From contig CAAFYY010000113.1 of the NCBI GenBank assembly GCA_900767385.1, positions 19,401 to 83,400 of the forward strand: DNA of 64,000 nucleotides, in the 5' to 3' direction. A model generated the notes under the pieces. That model did not search any database. It worked only from the letters and a program-made list of their open reading frames with translations, and was not told the origin of the DNA. The position numbers and the translations under genes were made by a program. This document shows, piece by piece, positions 63,843-64,000 of the stretch (position 1 is the first letter of the stretch; each line of letters begins with the position of its first letter). The stretch comes from Bacteroidales bacterium. Lineage in GTDB: Bacteria; Bacteroidota; Bacteroidia; Bacteroidales; Paludibacteraceae.

Positions 63843-64000
63843 TTAGTTCTTTGATGGCCCGCGCCCAATCTCTCTTAGACGGGCATTCCTTTCCTCGACT
63901 AAGGCTCTCACTTTTTTTAGCAGTGCAATCTCTGTCTTAAGTTCCTGGTTCTCCTTCTGGAGTCTTTCCAACTCTGTCAGAGGCTTGCTGTTCTTTCTTG
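63843..64000 (-). CDS. IS3-family OrfA, C-terminal part
   Basis: The last 52 residues of OrfA, cut by the window edge. A heptad leucine-zipper pattern (LTELERLQKENQELKTEIAL) is seen, used in IS3 transposases for dimerisation. It ends at a TAA (63845-63843) 27 nt before the orfB ATG. Confidence 0.85.
   Translation of the reverse strand, partial: RKNSKPLTELERLQKENQELKTEIALLKKVRALVEERNARLREIGRGPSKN
63912..63918 (-). promoter_or_regulatory. -1 ribosomal frameshift site of the IS
   Basis: A run of seven As followed by G on the minus strand (CTAAAAAAAGTG), placed where the orfA frame and the upstream extension of orfB overlap. This is the A6G/A7G slippery type of IS3 elements. Confidence 0.8.

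Larger units (their letters stand above)
62970..64000 (-). mobile_element. IS3-family insertion sequence, partial at window edge
   Basis: The element's 3' end starts at 62970 with TGAAGTGACCCCAAAAAG, the TG-terminated inverted repeat typical of IS3-family ends. It contains orfA (3' part) and orfB on the minus strand, joined by a -1 frameshift. The other end and the target duplication lie outside the window. Confidence 0.9.

Overview
The window is a chromosome segment of an anaerobic Bacteroidales bacterium. Several signs point there: promoters of the TAnnTTTG (-7) type in front of most transcription units, some with TTTG (-33) about 19 nt upstream; very few Shine-Dalgarno sequences; many lipoproteins with short Ser/Ala-Cys lipoboxes; Bacteroidetes-typical families (GldF, DUF3078, DUF4827, DUF4831, DUF6242, TlpA-like DUF4369/5106); and an oxygen-defence pair (rubrerythrin, superoxide reductase) expected in an anaerobe. 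A Prevotella-like member is plausible, but the sequence alone does not prove the genus.

Layout. 1-137: two tRNA-Pro genes (CGG, cut by the window edge; GGG). 376-5238: rsfS-ftsH-cdsA-psd-CPBP protease operon (ribosome silencing, membrane proteolysis, phospholipid synthesis). 5358-11213: an OmpA-domain protein, then leftward aroA, a DUF6242 lipoprotein, a glycosyltransferase and a radical SAM protein. 11344-14073: rubrerythrin, desulfoferrodoxin and class I fumarase. 14215-19272: a thioredoxin-like protein, an unknown membrane protein, a DUF819 carrier and a DAHP synthase/chorismate mutase fusion. 19385-22776: DUF4827 lipoprotein, glmM, a hotdog thioesterase and a YtxH/holin-like/small-protein trio. 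22920-28774: uvrA, gldF, surE, a small membrane protein and lpxB. 28816-34809: an ECF sigma factor, a membrane-anchored partner and four paralogous lipoproteins, the most distinctive region of the window. 34822-38518: ribD, cls, a solitary hisG and a tiny acidic lipoprotein. 38700-43650: queF/queC, two outer-membrane beta-barrel proteins and a propeller lipoprotein. 43723-49843: radC, a duplicated small membrane protein, a 42-bp degenerate tandem array, a DUF4831 protein and a second uvrA. 50028-53678: fba, a small lipoprotein, a cytidylate-kinase-like protein and a MATE pump. 53990-59723: a complete five-gene ABC efflux operon (ATPase, two MacB-type permeases, HlyD adaptor, TolC). 60484-62928: topA. 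62970-64000: an IS3-family element running off the window.

Most of the content is core metabolism and envelope biology. The parts that known families do not explain are the four-gene lipoprotein cluster with its two-module architecture and operator-like palindrome, the 42-bp array at 45329-45713, a promoter-bearing repeat present at both radC and fba, and the IS3 insertion that appears to split the topA terminator.
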